Assembly (NCBI RefSeq): GCF_020907405.1
Contig: NZ_JAJJOE010000014.1
Span: forward strand, 87,608 to 151,607
Direction of reading: 5' to 3'
DNA length: 64,000 nucleotides
DNA from: Arthrobacter sp. zg-Y769
GTDB lineage: Bacteria; Actinomycetota; Actinomycetes; Actinomycetales; Micrococcaceae
The notes beneath the pieces were generated by a model. The model searched no databases. It saw only the letters and a list, made by a program, of their open reading frames with translations, and was not told the origin of the DNA. The translations under genes were made by a program, and so were the position numbers. Below, piece after piece: positions 1-7,933 of this stretch (the first letter of the stretch is position 1; each line of letters starts with the position of its first letter).

Positions 1-473
1 CCGTGCTTCCGACGGTGGGGGACAACCTGGTCAATATCGCCGGCGTGGTGGTCAACCTTCCCCAGCGCCTGGTTGATGTTGCCCAGGCGGCGTTCTCCTC
101 CGAACCCCGGGACCCGAACGGACCCATGAGCGTGGTGGGCGTAGGCCGCATCGCCGGCGAGATCTCCGCGGAGGAAGCCATTCCGCTGCAGGACCGGGTG
201 GCTACGCTTATCGGGCTGGTTGCCAGCGTCAACCTGGCACTGTTCGTCTTCAACCTCATTCCGCTGCTGCCCCTGGACGGCGGGCACGTAGCCGGTGCCC
301 TGTGGGAGGGACTGCGGCGCCGCGTGGCGAAGCTGTTCCACCGCCCGGACCCGGGCCCCTTCGACATGGCGAAACTGCTTCCGCTGACGTACGCGGTGGC
401 GGTGCTGCTGATGGGGATGGGCGCGCTGCTGATCTACGCGGACATCGTGAAGCCGGTCAGCCTGTTCAATTAG
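1..473 (+). CDS. rseP: RseP/Rip1-type M50 site-2 metalloprotease, C-terminal part (5' truncated by window edge)
   Basis: This is the tail of an intramembrane zinc protease that cuts anti-sigma factors and other membrane substrates. The open frame runs off the left edge, so the N-terminal HExxH motif and PDZ domain are outside the window. About 156 residues remain. They hold the second conserved motif of the family, NLIPLLPLDGGH, whose Asp is the third zinc ligand, inside a hydrophobic segment. A further membrane helix (TYAVAVLLMGMGALLIYA) precedes the short C-terminus. In mycobacteria rip1 lies directly upstream of ispG; here the two are 2.6 kb apart, separated by repeats and three small genes. 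The assignment to the M50 family is firm; the substrate is not known. Confidence 0.9.
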   Translation, partial: VLPTVGDNLVNIAGVVVNLPQRLVDVAQAAFSSEPRDPNGPMSVVGVGRIAGEISAEEAIPLQDRVATLIGLVASVNLALFVFNLIPLLPLDGGHVAGALWEGLRRRVAKLFHRPDPGPFDMAKLLPLTYAVAVLLMGMGALLIYADIVKPVSLFN

Positions 474-540
474 CTTTGTCGTGTGCCGGGCTTCGTGGCT
501 TCGGGGGTTCCGGGGTTCCGTGCGCCCGCTTCGGTGCCCG

Positions 541-588
541 CTCCGGCACCCGGAACGGCGGCCGCTCCGGCGCCCGGAACGGCGGCAA
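541..588. repeat. 24-bp tandem repeat, two copies
   Basis: Two adjacent 24-bp units start at 541 and 565. Both read CTCCGGC, one variable base, then CCCGGAACGGCGGC, and they differ only at a few positions. They are the first of three repeat families in this intergenic region. Confidence 0.7.
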
Positions 589-629
589 CGAAATCCCTTG
601 CTCGCAGAGCTCGCCGGGATATTAAAGCC

Positions 630-725
630 GCCTAACCCGGGCTCCTGCGCGGGTCCTGCTGCTCGGGTGTCCGCCTAACCCGGTGCCTCTGCGGGTCCTC
701 CTGCTCGGGTGTCCGCCTAACCCGG
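630..725. repeat. 42-43-bp tandem repeat, about 2.3 copies
   Basis: The block GCCTAACCCGG occurs at 630-640, 673-683 and 715-725. The DNA between copies is also alike (GCGGGTCCT, then CTGCTCGGGTGTCC). The period is 43 then 42 bp. The units are too similar and too closely packed to be a repeat-spacer array. Confidence 0.75.
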
Positions 726-814
726 GGTCTGCCGAGTGCTGTTCTTGCCTACCCGCCTTGTCCGGGGGATCTGTGCGGGGTGTGGCGGGGAATGGGGCCG
801 AAATGGGAAGAATG

Positions 815-1288
815 GACCGGTTTGGGAAATCCCTGCGCTGCGCAGCATAGGAATTTTCCCAAACCGTACGCTTTTTCCCGAACCGGGCGGATTGGCGACC
901 CCGTGCACGGGACACGGACGATCCGGAGCGAGGCCGGAGGTAGGTAGCGGCACTGCTGCCCGAACCACGAGCCGCAGAGCCCTACCCAGGCATTTCCCTG
1001 CGCCTTGTCCGGATCCCTGCGGTTTGTCCGGATCCCTGCGCCGCGCGGCACGGGGATTGTCACAAACCGCAGGGTTTTCCCCGAACCGCAGGGATTCGCG
1101 ACCCGTGCACGGGACACGGACGATCCGGAGCGAGGCCGGAGGTAGGTAGCGGCACTGCTGCTCGAACCACGAGCCGCAGAGCCTTACCCCAGGCGTTTCC
1201 CTGTGCTTTGTCCGGATCCCTGCGCCGCGCGGCACGGGGATTGTCACAAACCGCAGGGTTTCCCCCGAACCGCGGGGATTAGCGACCC
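815..1288. repeat. About 200-bp direct repeat with internal palindromes, two copies plus a degenerate piece
   Basis: Unit A (901-1102, 202 bp) and unit B (1103-1287, about 185 bp) match almost base for base. Unit B lacks an internal duplication of about 20 bp around TTGTCCGGATCCCTGCG. A diverged partial copy precedes them (about 815-900). Each unit begins with the palindrome CCCGTGCACGGG (900-911, 1102-1113) and contains the self-complementary core GCCGCGCGGC. Around that core, CCCTGCGGTTTGT (1015-1027) pairs with ACAAACCGCAGGG (1062-1074) in unit A. In the degenerate copy GGTTTGGGAAAT pairs with ATTTTCCCAAACC although the bases differ, so pairing appears to be kept. Its nature is unknown. 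Confidence 0.8.
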
Positions 1289-1517
1289 CGCGCCGGGGAT
1301 CCCGGCCGGCCGGCCGGGCGCGGCGTACCCACGATGTAGGCCTCCGGGCCGGCACGGGCGGCCCGAGTGAGCACAGGGTCCCATCGCCTGGGACGGGTGA
1401 GCGCTTCTGGGGTCACATTCGCCACAGGAGCATCACCGGGTGGGATGCTGTGTGCGCGCACTACCCCCCCCCCGCGCGCACTGCCCCGCCCGCGCCCGGC
1501 GGCAGTTGCAAACCGAA

Positions 1518-1570
1518 TTGAACCCATAAACGGTTGCGATATAACTTGCATACGTTTACGGTTGCAATAT
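1518..1570 (+). promoter_or_regulatory. Promoter with 13-bp direct-repeat operator for the SatD-like gene
   Basis: A TTGAAC -35 box (1518-1523) and a TATAAC -10 box (1540-1545) are 16 bp apart. A 13-bp repeat, ACGGTTGCRATAT with one mismatch, occurs at 1530-1542 and 1558-1570. One copy overlaps the -10 box and the other overlaps the start codon, as expected for a repressor site. No Shine-Dalgarno sequence precedes the ATG. Autoregulation by the downstream protein is inferred from its C-terminal helix-turn-helix. Confidence 0.6.
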
Positions 1571-2198
1571 GTTCGTCCTCACAATAGACCAGCGCAACAG
1601 CCAGGGCAGCGGAGACAAGGTTCCCCAGCTGCTGGCTGCCCTGGCGGACCTGCCGATGCTGCTGGCCTTCGAACGGTCGGTGGGCGACGAGATCCAGGGT
1701 GTCTGCGAATCGGCGCTGACCGTTACCGACGCCGTGCTCCAGGTCCTGCGGGACGGGAACTGGTATGTGGGCGTCGGCGTCGGCGGGGTCCATGAGCCGC
1801 TGCCGTCCAGCCCCCGGGAGGCAGGGGGCCCGGCTTTCGTCGCCGCCCGGCAGGCAGTGGAACGGGCCAAAAAAAGCGGCGACCGGCCGCCCGTTGCGGT
1901 GGCGGGATCACCGGGCGCTCCCGACGCGGAAGCGGTCCTGGTTCTGTTGGGGCGGCTGATTGCGGAAAGGACGGACGCCGAATGGCGGATCCTGCAACAC
2001 GTCGACCCCGGGAAATGGGGCTCCCAGACCGCGGCTGCCCGTAGGCTCGGCATCAGTTCCCAGGCGGTGAGCAAGGCGGTCCGGCGGGCCGGCTGGCAGG
2101 AGGAATGGGCGGCACGGCCGGCGGCGGCGGTATTGCTGGAGCGTGCGGACAACCTGGCGGCAGGACCGGATACAACCGAACGAAGGACGGATGGATGA
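1569..2198 (+). CDS. SatD family protein with C-terminal helix-turn-helix
   Basis: A 209-residue soluble protein. The N-terminus (FVLTIDQRNSQ) and the motif GDEIQG near residues 37-42 match the SatD family, where D-x-x-x-S and GDEfQG are typical. The C-terminal third holds a clear helix-turn-helix (SQTAAARRLGISSQAVSKAV), so DNA binding is likely. The start is the ATG that overlaps a promoter-proximal repeat; there is no Shine-Dalgarno, so translation may begin on a very short leader. The next gene, a small membrane protein, overlaps by ATGA and should be co-translated. SatD proteins have no settled biochemical role; a DNA-binding stress or acid-response regulator is possible but unproven. Confidence 0.75.
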   Translation: MFVLTIDQRNSQGSGDKVPQLLAALADLPMLLAFERSVGDEIQGVCESALTVTDAVLQVLRDGNWYVGVGVGGVHEPLPSSPREAGGPAFVAARQAVERAKKSGDRPPVAVAGSPGAPDAEAVLVLLGRLIAERTDAEWRILQHVDPGKWGSQTAAARRLGISSQAVSKAVRRAGWQEEWAARPAAAVLLERADNLAAGPDTTERRTDG

Positions 2199-2551
2199 CT
2201 ATTCTGTGGGTCGTGCTCGGGCTGCTGGCCGCCGGGCTGCTCGGCTGGCCGGTGACCTACGGCGTCCTGCGCCTGGCCCGCGCCGTCCAGGATCCGCCGC
2301 CGCCCCCCGGCCCGGACGTTGTCCTCCGCGGCGGGCTGGCCATCGGCGTGCTGGAACGCCTTGCAGTGGCCGCAGCGGTCCTTGCCGACGAACCGGTGGC
2401 GATTGCGTACGTCGTCGCCGTGAAGGGACTCGGCCGGTACGCCGAACTCAAGGAGACCCCCGCCGCGGCGGAACGCTTCATCATCGGCACGCTCGCCTCC
2501 ATGCTGTGGGCGGTGGCAGTGGCCGTTCCCATCCGGCTGCTCCTCTTGTAG
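2195..2551 (+). CDS. Small integral membrane protein paired with the SatD-like gene
   Basis: A 118-residue protein. The start is the ATG in the four-base ATGA overlap with the preceding stop. It has an N-terminal hydrophobic helix (about residues 3-25), a proline-rich stretch (DPPPPPGPD), a central segment with the conserved-looking sequence GVLERLAVAAAVLADEPVAIAYVVAVKGLGR, here split across one hydrophobic region, and a C-terminal helix (about 95-118). Similar proteins occur next to SatD in other actinobacteria, so the two probably form a unit, with this one at the membrane. I do not recognise a function. Confidence 0.75.
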   Translation: MTILWVVLGLLAAGLLGWPVTYGVLRLARAVQDPPPPPGPDVVLRGGLAIGVLERLAVAAAVLADEPVAIAYVVAVKGLGRYAELKETPAAAERFIIGTLASMLWAVAVAVPIRLLLL

Positions 2552-2595
2552 CCAAGGGACCTCTTGTAACCAGGGGCCCTCTAGTAACCAAGGCC
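2542..2595. repeat. 18-bp tandem repeat over the end of the membrane-protein gene
   Basis: Three units with an 18-bp period start at 2542, 2560 and 2578 (consensus CCTCTTGTAACCAAGGG). The first includes the stop codon of the membrane-protein gene, so the repeat spans its 3' end and adds in-phase copies of the stop region. Confidence 0.75.
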
Positions 2596-2634
2596 GCCCG
2601 GACCGGCCCTTACTGCCGCAGCCCGGGCATCCCG

Positions 2635-2640
2635 TAGGCT
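2635..2640 (+). promoter_or_regulatory. -10 element TAGGCT, leaderless start of the YCII gene
   Basis: TAGGCT ends seven bases before the ATG at 2648 and there is no purine-rich Shine-Dalgarno. Transcription would start at or next to the A of the start codon. Confidence 0.5.
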
Positions 2641-2647
2641 TGGGGAC

Positions 2648-2938
2648 ATGAGTATTTTCGCAGTTGAGTATGTCTACGACGCCGATTCAGCCGGGCTCCG
2701 CGACGAGCACCGTCCCGCACACCGCCAGTGGCTGCAGCAGCTTGTGGATGAGGGGCATGTCCTGTCTGCCGGAGCTTTCGTGGACGGAGCCGGTGCGCTG
2801 CTCCTGTTTGTTGCAGAGGACGAAAGCGGACTGCTTGCCCTGCTGAAGCAGGATCCCTTTGCCGTTGTCGGCGCCATCTCCGGTATGAAGACCACTGCCT
2901 GGAAACCCGCTCTGGGAGCGTTCTCCGACCTCGCGTAA
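2648..2938 (+). CDS. YCII-related domain protein
   Basis: A 96-residue single-domain protein of the YCII/dimeric alpha-beta barrel family. The family features visible are the opening YVYD, RPAHRQWLQQLVDEGHVLSAG with its conserved His and Gly, and DPFAVVGAI near residues 75-83, matching the D-P-F/Y-x-x-A-G region. Many members are thought to be small enzymes or stress proteins; the founding E. coli YciI has no established substrate. The gene stands alone, starting on a probable leaderless ATG and ending 140 bp before ispG. Confidence 0.85.
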   Translation: MSIFAVEYVYDADSAGLRDEHRPAHRQWLQQLVDEGHVLSAGAFVDGAGALLLFVAEDESGLLALLKQDPFAVVGAISGMKTTAWKPALGAFSDLA

Positions 2939-3078
2939 CCCCTACGTTCTAAGCCCACAGTGATATTCACCCGCCCCCAGCAATCCCTGCCCGGGCCGGG
3001 GTGATAATAGGAAGGGCGCGTTTCATTAGCGCGCGCTTCACAGCCTAATACCTGCCGTTTCGGCACATGGAGGACGTT

Positions 3079-4245
3079 TTGACCTCGGTCAACCTTGGAA
3101 TGCCTGCTGCACCGCCGCCCACGCTTGCGCCCCGTCGCAAGACCCGCCAGATCAAAGTGGGCTCCGTTGGAGTCGGCTCGGACTCGCCGATCAGCGTTCA
3201 GTCCATGACCACCACCCCCACCACGGACATCAACGCGACCCTGCAGCAGATCGCCGAACTGACGGCGTCCGGCTGCGACATTGTCCGCGTCGCCTGCCCC
3301 AGCGCCGATGACGCGGCCGCGCTGCCGATCATCGCGAAGAAATCGCAGATCCCCGTGATTGCCGACATCCACTTCCAGCCGAAGTATGTTTTCGCAGCGA
3401 TCGACGCCGGCTGCGCAGCGGTGCGGGTGAACCCCGGAAACATCCGCAAGTTCGACGACCAGGTCAAGCAGATTGCCAACGCCGCCAAGGATGCCGGAGT
3501 GTCCATCCGCATCGGCGTCAACGCCGGTTCCCTGGACCCGCGACTGCTGGCCAAGTACGGCAAGGCAACGCCGGAGGCCCTGGTCGAATCCGCCGTCTGG
3601 GAAGCCTCCCTCTTCGAGGAACACGACTTCCACGACTTCAAGATCTCCGTAAAGCACAATGACCCGGTGGTTATGGTGCGCGCGTACGAGCTGCTGGCCG
3701 AACGCGGCGACTGGCCGCTGCACCTGGGCGTGACCGAAGCCGGCCCGGCCTTCCAGGGCACCATCAAGTCCGCTACGGCTTTCGGTGCACTGCTGTCCAA
3801 GGGCATCGGCGACACCATCCGCGTTTCCCTCTCCGCTCCTCCCGTGGAGGAGATCAAGGTGGGCAACCAGATCCTGCAGTCGCTGAACCTGCGGCCCCGC
3901 AAGCTTGAAATCGTTTCCTGCCCGTCCTGCGGACGCGCCCAGGTGGACGTCTACACGCTTGCCGAGCAGGTCACCGCAGGCCTGGAAGGCATGACCATTC
4001 CGCTGCGTGTTGCCGTGATGGGCTGCGTAGTAAACGGACCCGGCGAAGCGCGCGAGGCAGACCTGGGTGTAGCCTCCGGTAACGGCAAGGGCCAGATCTT
4101 TGTCAAGGGCGAAGTCATCAAGACCGTCCCCGAAGACCAGATCGTGGAAACCCTCATCGAAGAAGCAATGAGGATCGCAGAAGATATGGGAGAACCCGAT
4201 GGCGAGGATGCTGGGACGGGTGGCCCCATGGTTACCGTCAGCTAA
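3079..4245 (+). CDS. ispG: 4-hydroxy-3-methylbut-2-enyl diphosphate synthase (flavodoxin)
   Basis: IspG (GcpE) catalyses the penultimate step of the MEP isoprenoid pathway, converting the cyclodiphosphate MEcPP to HMBPP with a 4Fe-4S cluster. The TIM-barrel half begins after KTRQIKVG and includes [13 protein letters not shown]. The C-terminal half carries the cluster ligands: SCPSCGRAQ (two Cys), [10 protein letters not shown] (third Cys and the Glu). I prefer the TTG at 3079, which follows GGAGG with good spacing and gives the usual MTSVNLGMP start; an in-frame ATG at 3067 overlaps that ribosome site. A possible -10 GATAAT lies at 3003-3008. The gene runs into the acetyltransferase gene with a 47-base overlap. 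Confidence 0.97.
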   Translation: MTSVNLGMPAAPPPTLAPRRKTRQIKVGSVGVGSDSPISVQSMTTTPTTDINATLQQIAELTASGCDIVRVACPSADDAAALPIIAKKSQIPVIADIHFQPKYVFAAIDAGCAAVRVNPGNIRKFDDQVKQIANAAKDAGVSIRIGVNAGSLDPRLLAKYGKATPEALVESAVWEASLFEEHDFHDFKISVKHNDPVVMVRAYELLAERGDWPLHLGVTEAGPAFQGTIKSATAFGALLSKGIGDTIRVSLSAPPVEEIKVGNQILQSLNLRPRKLEIVSCPSCGRAQVDVYTLAEQVTAGLEGMTIPLRVAVMGCVVNGPGEAREADLGVASGNGKGQIFVKGEVIKTVPEDQIVETLIEEAMRIAEDMGEPDGEDAGTGGPMVTVS

Positions 4246-5104
4246 GTCCGACATCCGCAGCGCCGCCTCGAGTGCGGCGCTGCGGATCCTGCGCGACGAA
4301 GACACCGCTGCACTCTGGAACCTGGCTGCCGCTGATCCGGTGGCCAACATCTTTATGCTGTCCCACCTGGAGACGGCCCGGACGGCCGCCCCAACCTCGG
4401 CAGGGGGCCGGATTGTGGGAGTGTTCGACGGCGAAGAGCTGATCGGTGCCTGCTGGTCCGGGGTGAATGTGGTGCCCGTTGGCCTGGATGCCGACACCGG
4501 CCCGGAGGTCGGGCGGTTTCTTGCCCGGTCACGCAACCGGTTCTCGTCCATCTTCGGTCCCTCCGAAGCCGTGCTTTCCCTCTGGTCCGAACTTCGGAAC
4601 GTTTCCCCGAAGCCCTTTGACGTCCGCCCCGAGCAGCCGCTGCTGCGGATTGCCGCCCCCTCCGCCGTCGCTCCGGCGCCGGGACTGCGTCCTGCGCGCC
4701 CCGACGAGCTCGATGTCCTGCTGCCGGCCTGCACCGCCATGTTCGAGGAAGAAGTGGGGTACTCGCCGGTCTCCAACGGAGACCGGCACTACCGGCAGCG
4801 GGTGCTGGGCCTGATTGAACGCGGCCAGTCGCTGGTGGACTTCGACGCCGCCGGCCGGGTGGTTTTCAAGGCTGAACTCGGTACGGTGTCCAGGCAGGCC
4901 GTGCAGGTGCAGGGAGTCTGGATGAATCCCGAATACCGCGGCCAGGGGTTGAGCCGGTCCTATATGTCCGCCGTCGTCGCCGCAGCGTTGGAAACCGCCC
5001 CGGTTGTGAGCCTGTACGTCAACTCGTACAACGCACCGGCGCGCTCCGCCTATGCCGCCGTAGGGTTCGACCAGGTGGGCACCTTCGCCACCATCCTGTT
5101 TTAG
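4199..5104 (+). CDS. GNAT family N-acetyltransferase with DUF4081 domain
   Basis: A 301-residue protein of two halves. The N-terminal DUF4081 region (about 25-150) contains NIFMLSHLE and ends near [15 protein letters not shown]. The C-terminal GNAT domain (about 165-300) has the acetyl-CoA loop [17 protein letters not shown] and the late motif [19 protein letters not shown]. The same gene follows ispG in mycobacteria (Rv2867c position), so the link is conserved. The acceptor substrate is unknown. The ATG at 4199 has GGAG upstream and lies inside the 3' end of ispG; translation is probably coupled. Confidence 0.9.
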   Translation: MARMLGRVAPWLPSAKSDIRSAASSAALRILRDEDTAALWNLAAADPVANIFMLSHLETARTAAPTSAGGRIVGVFDGEELIGACWSGVNVVPVGLDADTGPEVGRFLARSRNRFSSIFGPSEAVLSLWSELRNVSPKPFDVRPEQPLLRIAAPSAVAPAPGLRPARPDELDVLLPACTAMFEEEVGYSPVSNGDRHYRQRVLGLIERGQSLVDFDAAGRVVFKAELGTVSRQAVQVQGVWMNPEYRGQGLSRSYMSAVVAAALETAPVVSLYVNSYNAPARSAYAAVGFDQVGTFATILF

Positions 5105-5287
5105 CCGGTCCCGCGCCGTTGCCCGGCCTGTTCGGGGCGGCGCCGTGTATGCCGTAGGCTCTGGGTCACGCACTCAGGCACGGGGGTGGCAGGAGTGGAA
5201 TTTGCGGCAGTATGCCTGCCGCCCCTGTGCCGGCGTAAGGGAGCGGGCAGGGACCCTGCCCGCCAACGACGGCGTTGGGGGATTACG

Positions 5288-6127
5288 ATGGCTGCTTTCA
5301 CCACAAAGACAATCGCGTTGCGGAGTGCCGGGCACCGGCGGGCAGGAGCTGCCGGCATGGGCCTGGCCCTTGCCCTGGTTCTCGCCGGCTGCGGGGAAGG
5401 GGCCGAACCTGCTGCCCTGGGTCCCGGCACCGCGGAGTCCAAGCCGTCGCCGTCGGAATCCGAGACCAGGTCCGCCAAACCTTCCAAATCCGCTCAGCCA
5501 TCGCCGTCTGCGGCGGCGTCCAAGGGCAGCGGCGGATCCGGGGGAGGAGCAGTCAGCGGCGCCGAACTGGCTGCCGCCCTGAACGAGATGAACATTGACC
5601 TGGACATGGGCGGCACGGTGTTGGAAGAGGCACAGCTGAAGCAGAACACGGCCCAGAGCGTGGAGGCCATGAAGGGTGTCGAATACAGCCCCTGCGACCC
5701 TACCGAAGGCAGCGATCCGTCGAAGGCCGTGCGCGAGGCCAGCATGGGCGCCATGGTGCTTGACGGCAATCTCGCCGGTACGCCGGACACCATTTCCGTC
5801 CTGAGCTGGCCCGACGAAGAACCCGTTACTGAGGAAATAGAGGTGAGCAAGCGGCAGCTCGCGTCCTGCCCCGAGTACAGCCTGACCGCCAACGGGCGGA
5901 CAGTTTCCATAGCTGGTGAAGCGCTTGACATGCCTACCGTCGGCGACGCGTCGCAGGCATACGTCACCCGCCAGAGTATCGACGGCGTCACGCAGACCTC
6001 GGTGGTACTGACAGCATGGTCCGGCACTAACTCCGTCCAGATCACCCTCCACGAGGCCGACCCCCAGGAGAGCATCCGTTACGTTGCTCCGATCCTTGAA
6101 GAGGTATTGGACCGGATCGAGGGCTAA
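5288..6127 (+). CDS. Secreted lipoprotein, first of a three-gene related cluster
   Basis: A 279-residue lipoprotein. The signal peptide ends in the lipobox LVLAGC (Cys near residue 37), followed by a Ser/Pro/Lys-rich linker of about 50 residues. The mature domain has two cysteines (YSPCDPT, LASCPEY) that could form a disulfide, and ends in a segment SGTNSVQITLHEADPQE that corresponds to SGTTNITVS in the next two genes. The ATG at 5288 follows GGGGGAT at suitable distance. I recognise no named family. The shared layout with the two downstream genes suggests an old duplication. It is anchored on the outer face of the membrane. Confidence 0.8.
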   Translation: MAAFTTKTIALRSAGHRRAGAAGMGLALALVLAGCGEGAEPAALGPGTAESKPSPSESETRSAKPSKSAQPSPSAAASKGSGGSGGGAVSGAELAAALNEMNIDLDMGGTVLEEAQLKQNTAQSVEAMKGVEYSPCDPTEGSDPSKAVREASMGAMVLDGNLAGTPDTISVLSWPDEEPVTEEIEVSKRQLASCPEYSLTANGRTVSIAGEALDMPTVGDASQAYVTRQSIDGVTQTSVVLTAWSGTNSVQITLHEADPQESIRYVAPILEEVLDRIEG

Positions 6128-6263
6128 CGCCGATTTAAGGTGAGCCGGGTCACGTGGTTAGGATTCACAGTGAACTTCCAATCCGGAAGTCGTTGCAGCA
6201 AAGTCCGACATCGAATCCGCTGCCCGGGCTGCGGCAAGCAGTAACATCCAAAATGGGGGAAAA

Positions 6264-6983
6264 GTGAAGAAGTCCATCAAGGCCGGCGCATTGTTCGTGG
6301 CCGGAGTTTTTGTCCTGTCGGGCTGCGGCAGTTCCGAAGGCGATTCAGGATCCGCATCGGATGAAACCAAGTCAGCGTCAGCGTCGCCCACGCCCACGGC
6401 TGCCGCCCAGTATTCGGCGGATGAGCTCGAGGCGGCGCTGGAAGCAGTCAAGGCTGATGAAGGCTGGTCCGGCCCGATCACGAATGACGAAACCCTTCGG
6501 CCCCAGCTGGAAGCCGTGCCGAATGCCCTGGAGGGCATCACCATTACCCCCGCTGAGTGCGGGGAACTGGTGACAGCCAACCTGGCCGAAAAGATCGACA
6601 GCGCCACCGTTGCCGTCCTGCAGCTCAGCGCAACCGACGCCGTAACGATCCTTAGCTACGAAGATGCATCGTTCATCGAAGAGCAGATCGAAAACAATGC
6701 GAAGCAGATGGAAAGCTGCACGGACTTCCAGATGGAAGCCGGCGGGCAGGTTTCCACTGCTACGGGCAAGACCGTGGATGCCACGACAGAAGCCGAGACA
6801 ACGGAGGCCTACAGCTCCCTGGTCACCACGGCCGGCGTTGAGACGGAAACCATCCAGGTCACCGGATTCTCCGGCACCACCAACATCACCGTCAGCATGA
6901 CCGACCCCGAAGATGCCGAAGGCGCAGTAGCTGCGGCCGAAGAGCTTATCGATGCGGTGCTGGCCGAGCTCGAATCCAAATAA
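6264..6983 (+). CDS. Secreted lipoprotein, second of the cluster
   Basis: A 239-residue lipoprotein with GTG start after GGGGGAAAA. The signal peptide ends in the lipobox VLSGC (Cys near 21), followed by an acidic Ser-rich linker (GSSEGDSGSASDETKSAS). The mature domain carries two cysteines (PAECGELV, MESCTDFQ) and the C-terminal motif FSGTTNITVS. It is strongly acidic. It is closely related to the gene at 7034: their linkers are identical in protein sequence and nearly so in DNA, though the mature domains differ much more. Function unknown; a cell-surface binding or sensing role is only a guess. Confidence 0.8.
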   Translation: MKKSIKAGALFVAGVFVLSGCGSSEGDSGSASDETKSASASPTPTAAAQYSADELEAALEAVKADEGWSGPITNDETLRPQLEAVPNALEGITITPAECGELVTANLAEKIDSATVAVLQLSATDAVTILSYEDASFIEEQIENNAKQMESCTDFQMEAGGQVSTATGKTVDATTEAETTEAYSSLVTTAGVETETIQVTGFSGTTNITVSMTDPEDAEGAVAAAEELIDAVLAELESK

Positions 6984-7033
6984 CCTTTACCAACTGCCGT
7001 AGCCGGCGCAATAAATCCATTCCCGGGGGAAAC

Positions 7034-7768
7034 GTGAACAAATCCATCAAAGCCAGTGCACTGCTCGTGGCAGGCGTCTTTGCCCTTTCGGGCTGCGGCA
7101 GCTCCGAAGGCGATTCGGGATCCGCATCGGATGAAACCAAGTCAGCCTCAGCCTCACCCACCGCCGAGCTGACGGTGGGCAAGGACCAGTACACTGCGGC
7201 GGAGCTCGAAGAAGTTCTTGCCGCAGTCAAGACAGGCCAGGAAGCGAGCGGGGAAGTTATCCCCGATGCGGTCCTGCGCCCGGAGCTGGGCGGGGCCGGG
7301 TCTCCTGACGGCGTCACGATCACACCGGAGAAGTGTGTTGAGATTCTGGGCTTCGCAAACTTCTTCGGGGACATCGAAGAGGCCAACGTGGCTGCGTTGG
7401 AGCTCAGCGAGACCGAAAAGCTCACGGTGGTCAGCCATGCAGAAGCGTCCACCCTGGACAAGCAGGTCGAAGAAACCGGCAGCGTGCTGGATGACTGTGC
7501 CGATTTTGAGATGAAGGGCGAGGAAGAAGGAGAGGTCGCCACCGGCACCACGGAGCGTCAGGAGGTGTCCACGGACGCGCCGTCCACGGAGGGCTTCGTG
7601 CTGACACTCGCCGCTGCCGGCGAGGAACTCAGCGGCCTGAAGGTCGCCGCAGCTTCCGGCACCACCAACATTTCGGTTACCGTCAGCGACGCCACCGACC
7701 TTCCGGCCGCCGTAGCCAAGGCGGAGGAAACCATCAACGCGGTGTACGCCGAGCTGGAAAAGAAGTAA
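7034..7768 (+). CDS. Secreted lipoprotein, third of the cluster
   Basis: A 244-residue lipoprotein starting on GTG after GGGGGAAAC. The lipobox is ALSGC; the linker after Cys repeats the one in the preceding gene. The two-cysteine pattern is kept (PEKCVEIL, LDDCADFE), as is the C-terminal SGTTNISVTVS. It is acidic, with a Glu-rich insert (MKGEEEGEVATG). A strong hairpin follows the stop, ending this small cluster before proS. No named family recognised. Confidence 0.8.
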   Translation: MNKSIKASALLVAGVFALSGCGSSEGDSGSASDETKSASASPTAELTVGKDQYTAAELEEVLAAVKTGQEASGEVIPDAVLRPELGGAGSPDGVTITPEKCVEILGFANFFGDIEEANVAALELSETEKLTVVSHAEASTLDKQVEETGSVLDDCADFEMKGEEEGEVATGTTERQEVSTDAPSTEGFVLTLAAAGEELSGLKVAAASGTTNISVTVSDATDLPAAVAKAEETINAVYAELEKK

Positions 7769-7793
7769 CCGGCTCTTTCCTGCCGAACCCCCG

Positions 7794-7830
7794 GGCGGGG
7801 CCGGACCTGCAGCGCAGGTCGGGCCCCGCC
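7794..7830 (+). terminator. Hairpin terminator after the lipoprotein cluster
   Basis: GGCGGGGCCGGACCTGC pairs with GCAGGTCGGGCCCCGCC around a three-base loop, with one mismatch in a 17-bp stem. Only a weak T-rich tail (GTCGTTGT) follows. The position, 25 bp after the last lipoprotein stop, fits termination. Confidence 0.7.
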
Positions 7831-7899
7831 GTCGTTGTACCCCTGTCCGGCATCGACAGCGGGGCGCGTTAGATTAGTAGGGCATACATTCTTGAGAGA

Positions 7900-7917
7900 T
7901 GCAGCCGAGTGGCTGCA
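7900..7917 (+). promoter_or_regulatory. Hairpin in the proS leader
   Basis: TGCAGCC and GGCTGCA form a perfect 7-bp stem around the loop GAGT, ending 16 bases before the proposed GTG start of proS. With the preceding GAGAGA the sequence looks like the acceptor and D-arm of a serine tRNA, but no anticodon or T-arm follows. It may affect ribosome access. Confidence 0.4.
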
Positions 7918-7933
7918 GAAACGGATTCCCAGC

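Larger units (their letters stand above)
474..1517. other. Non-coding, repeat-rich intergenic region
   Basis: About 1 kb without a convincing gene. Several frames are open on both strands, but they read through tandem repeats, lack ribosome binding sites and resemble no family I know. The stretch holds nested repeats (541-588, 630-725, 815-1288), each described separately. From about 1310 to 1500 it is simply GC-rich, including a run of nine C near 1466-1475, with no structure I can interpret. Confidence 0.6.

Noticed and set aside
630..725. Possible CRISPR array
   Set aside because: Adjacent units are near-identical along their whole length, with no unique spacers, and there are no cas genes.
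736..1355. Coding frames in the repeat region on both strands
   Set aside because: They run through tandem repeats, lack ribosome sites and match no family; several compete in different frames.
2674..4776. 700-residue minus-strand frame across ispG and the GNAT gene
   Set aside because: Shadow of three clear plus-strand genes.
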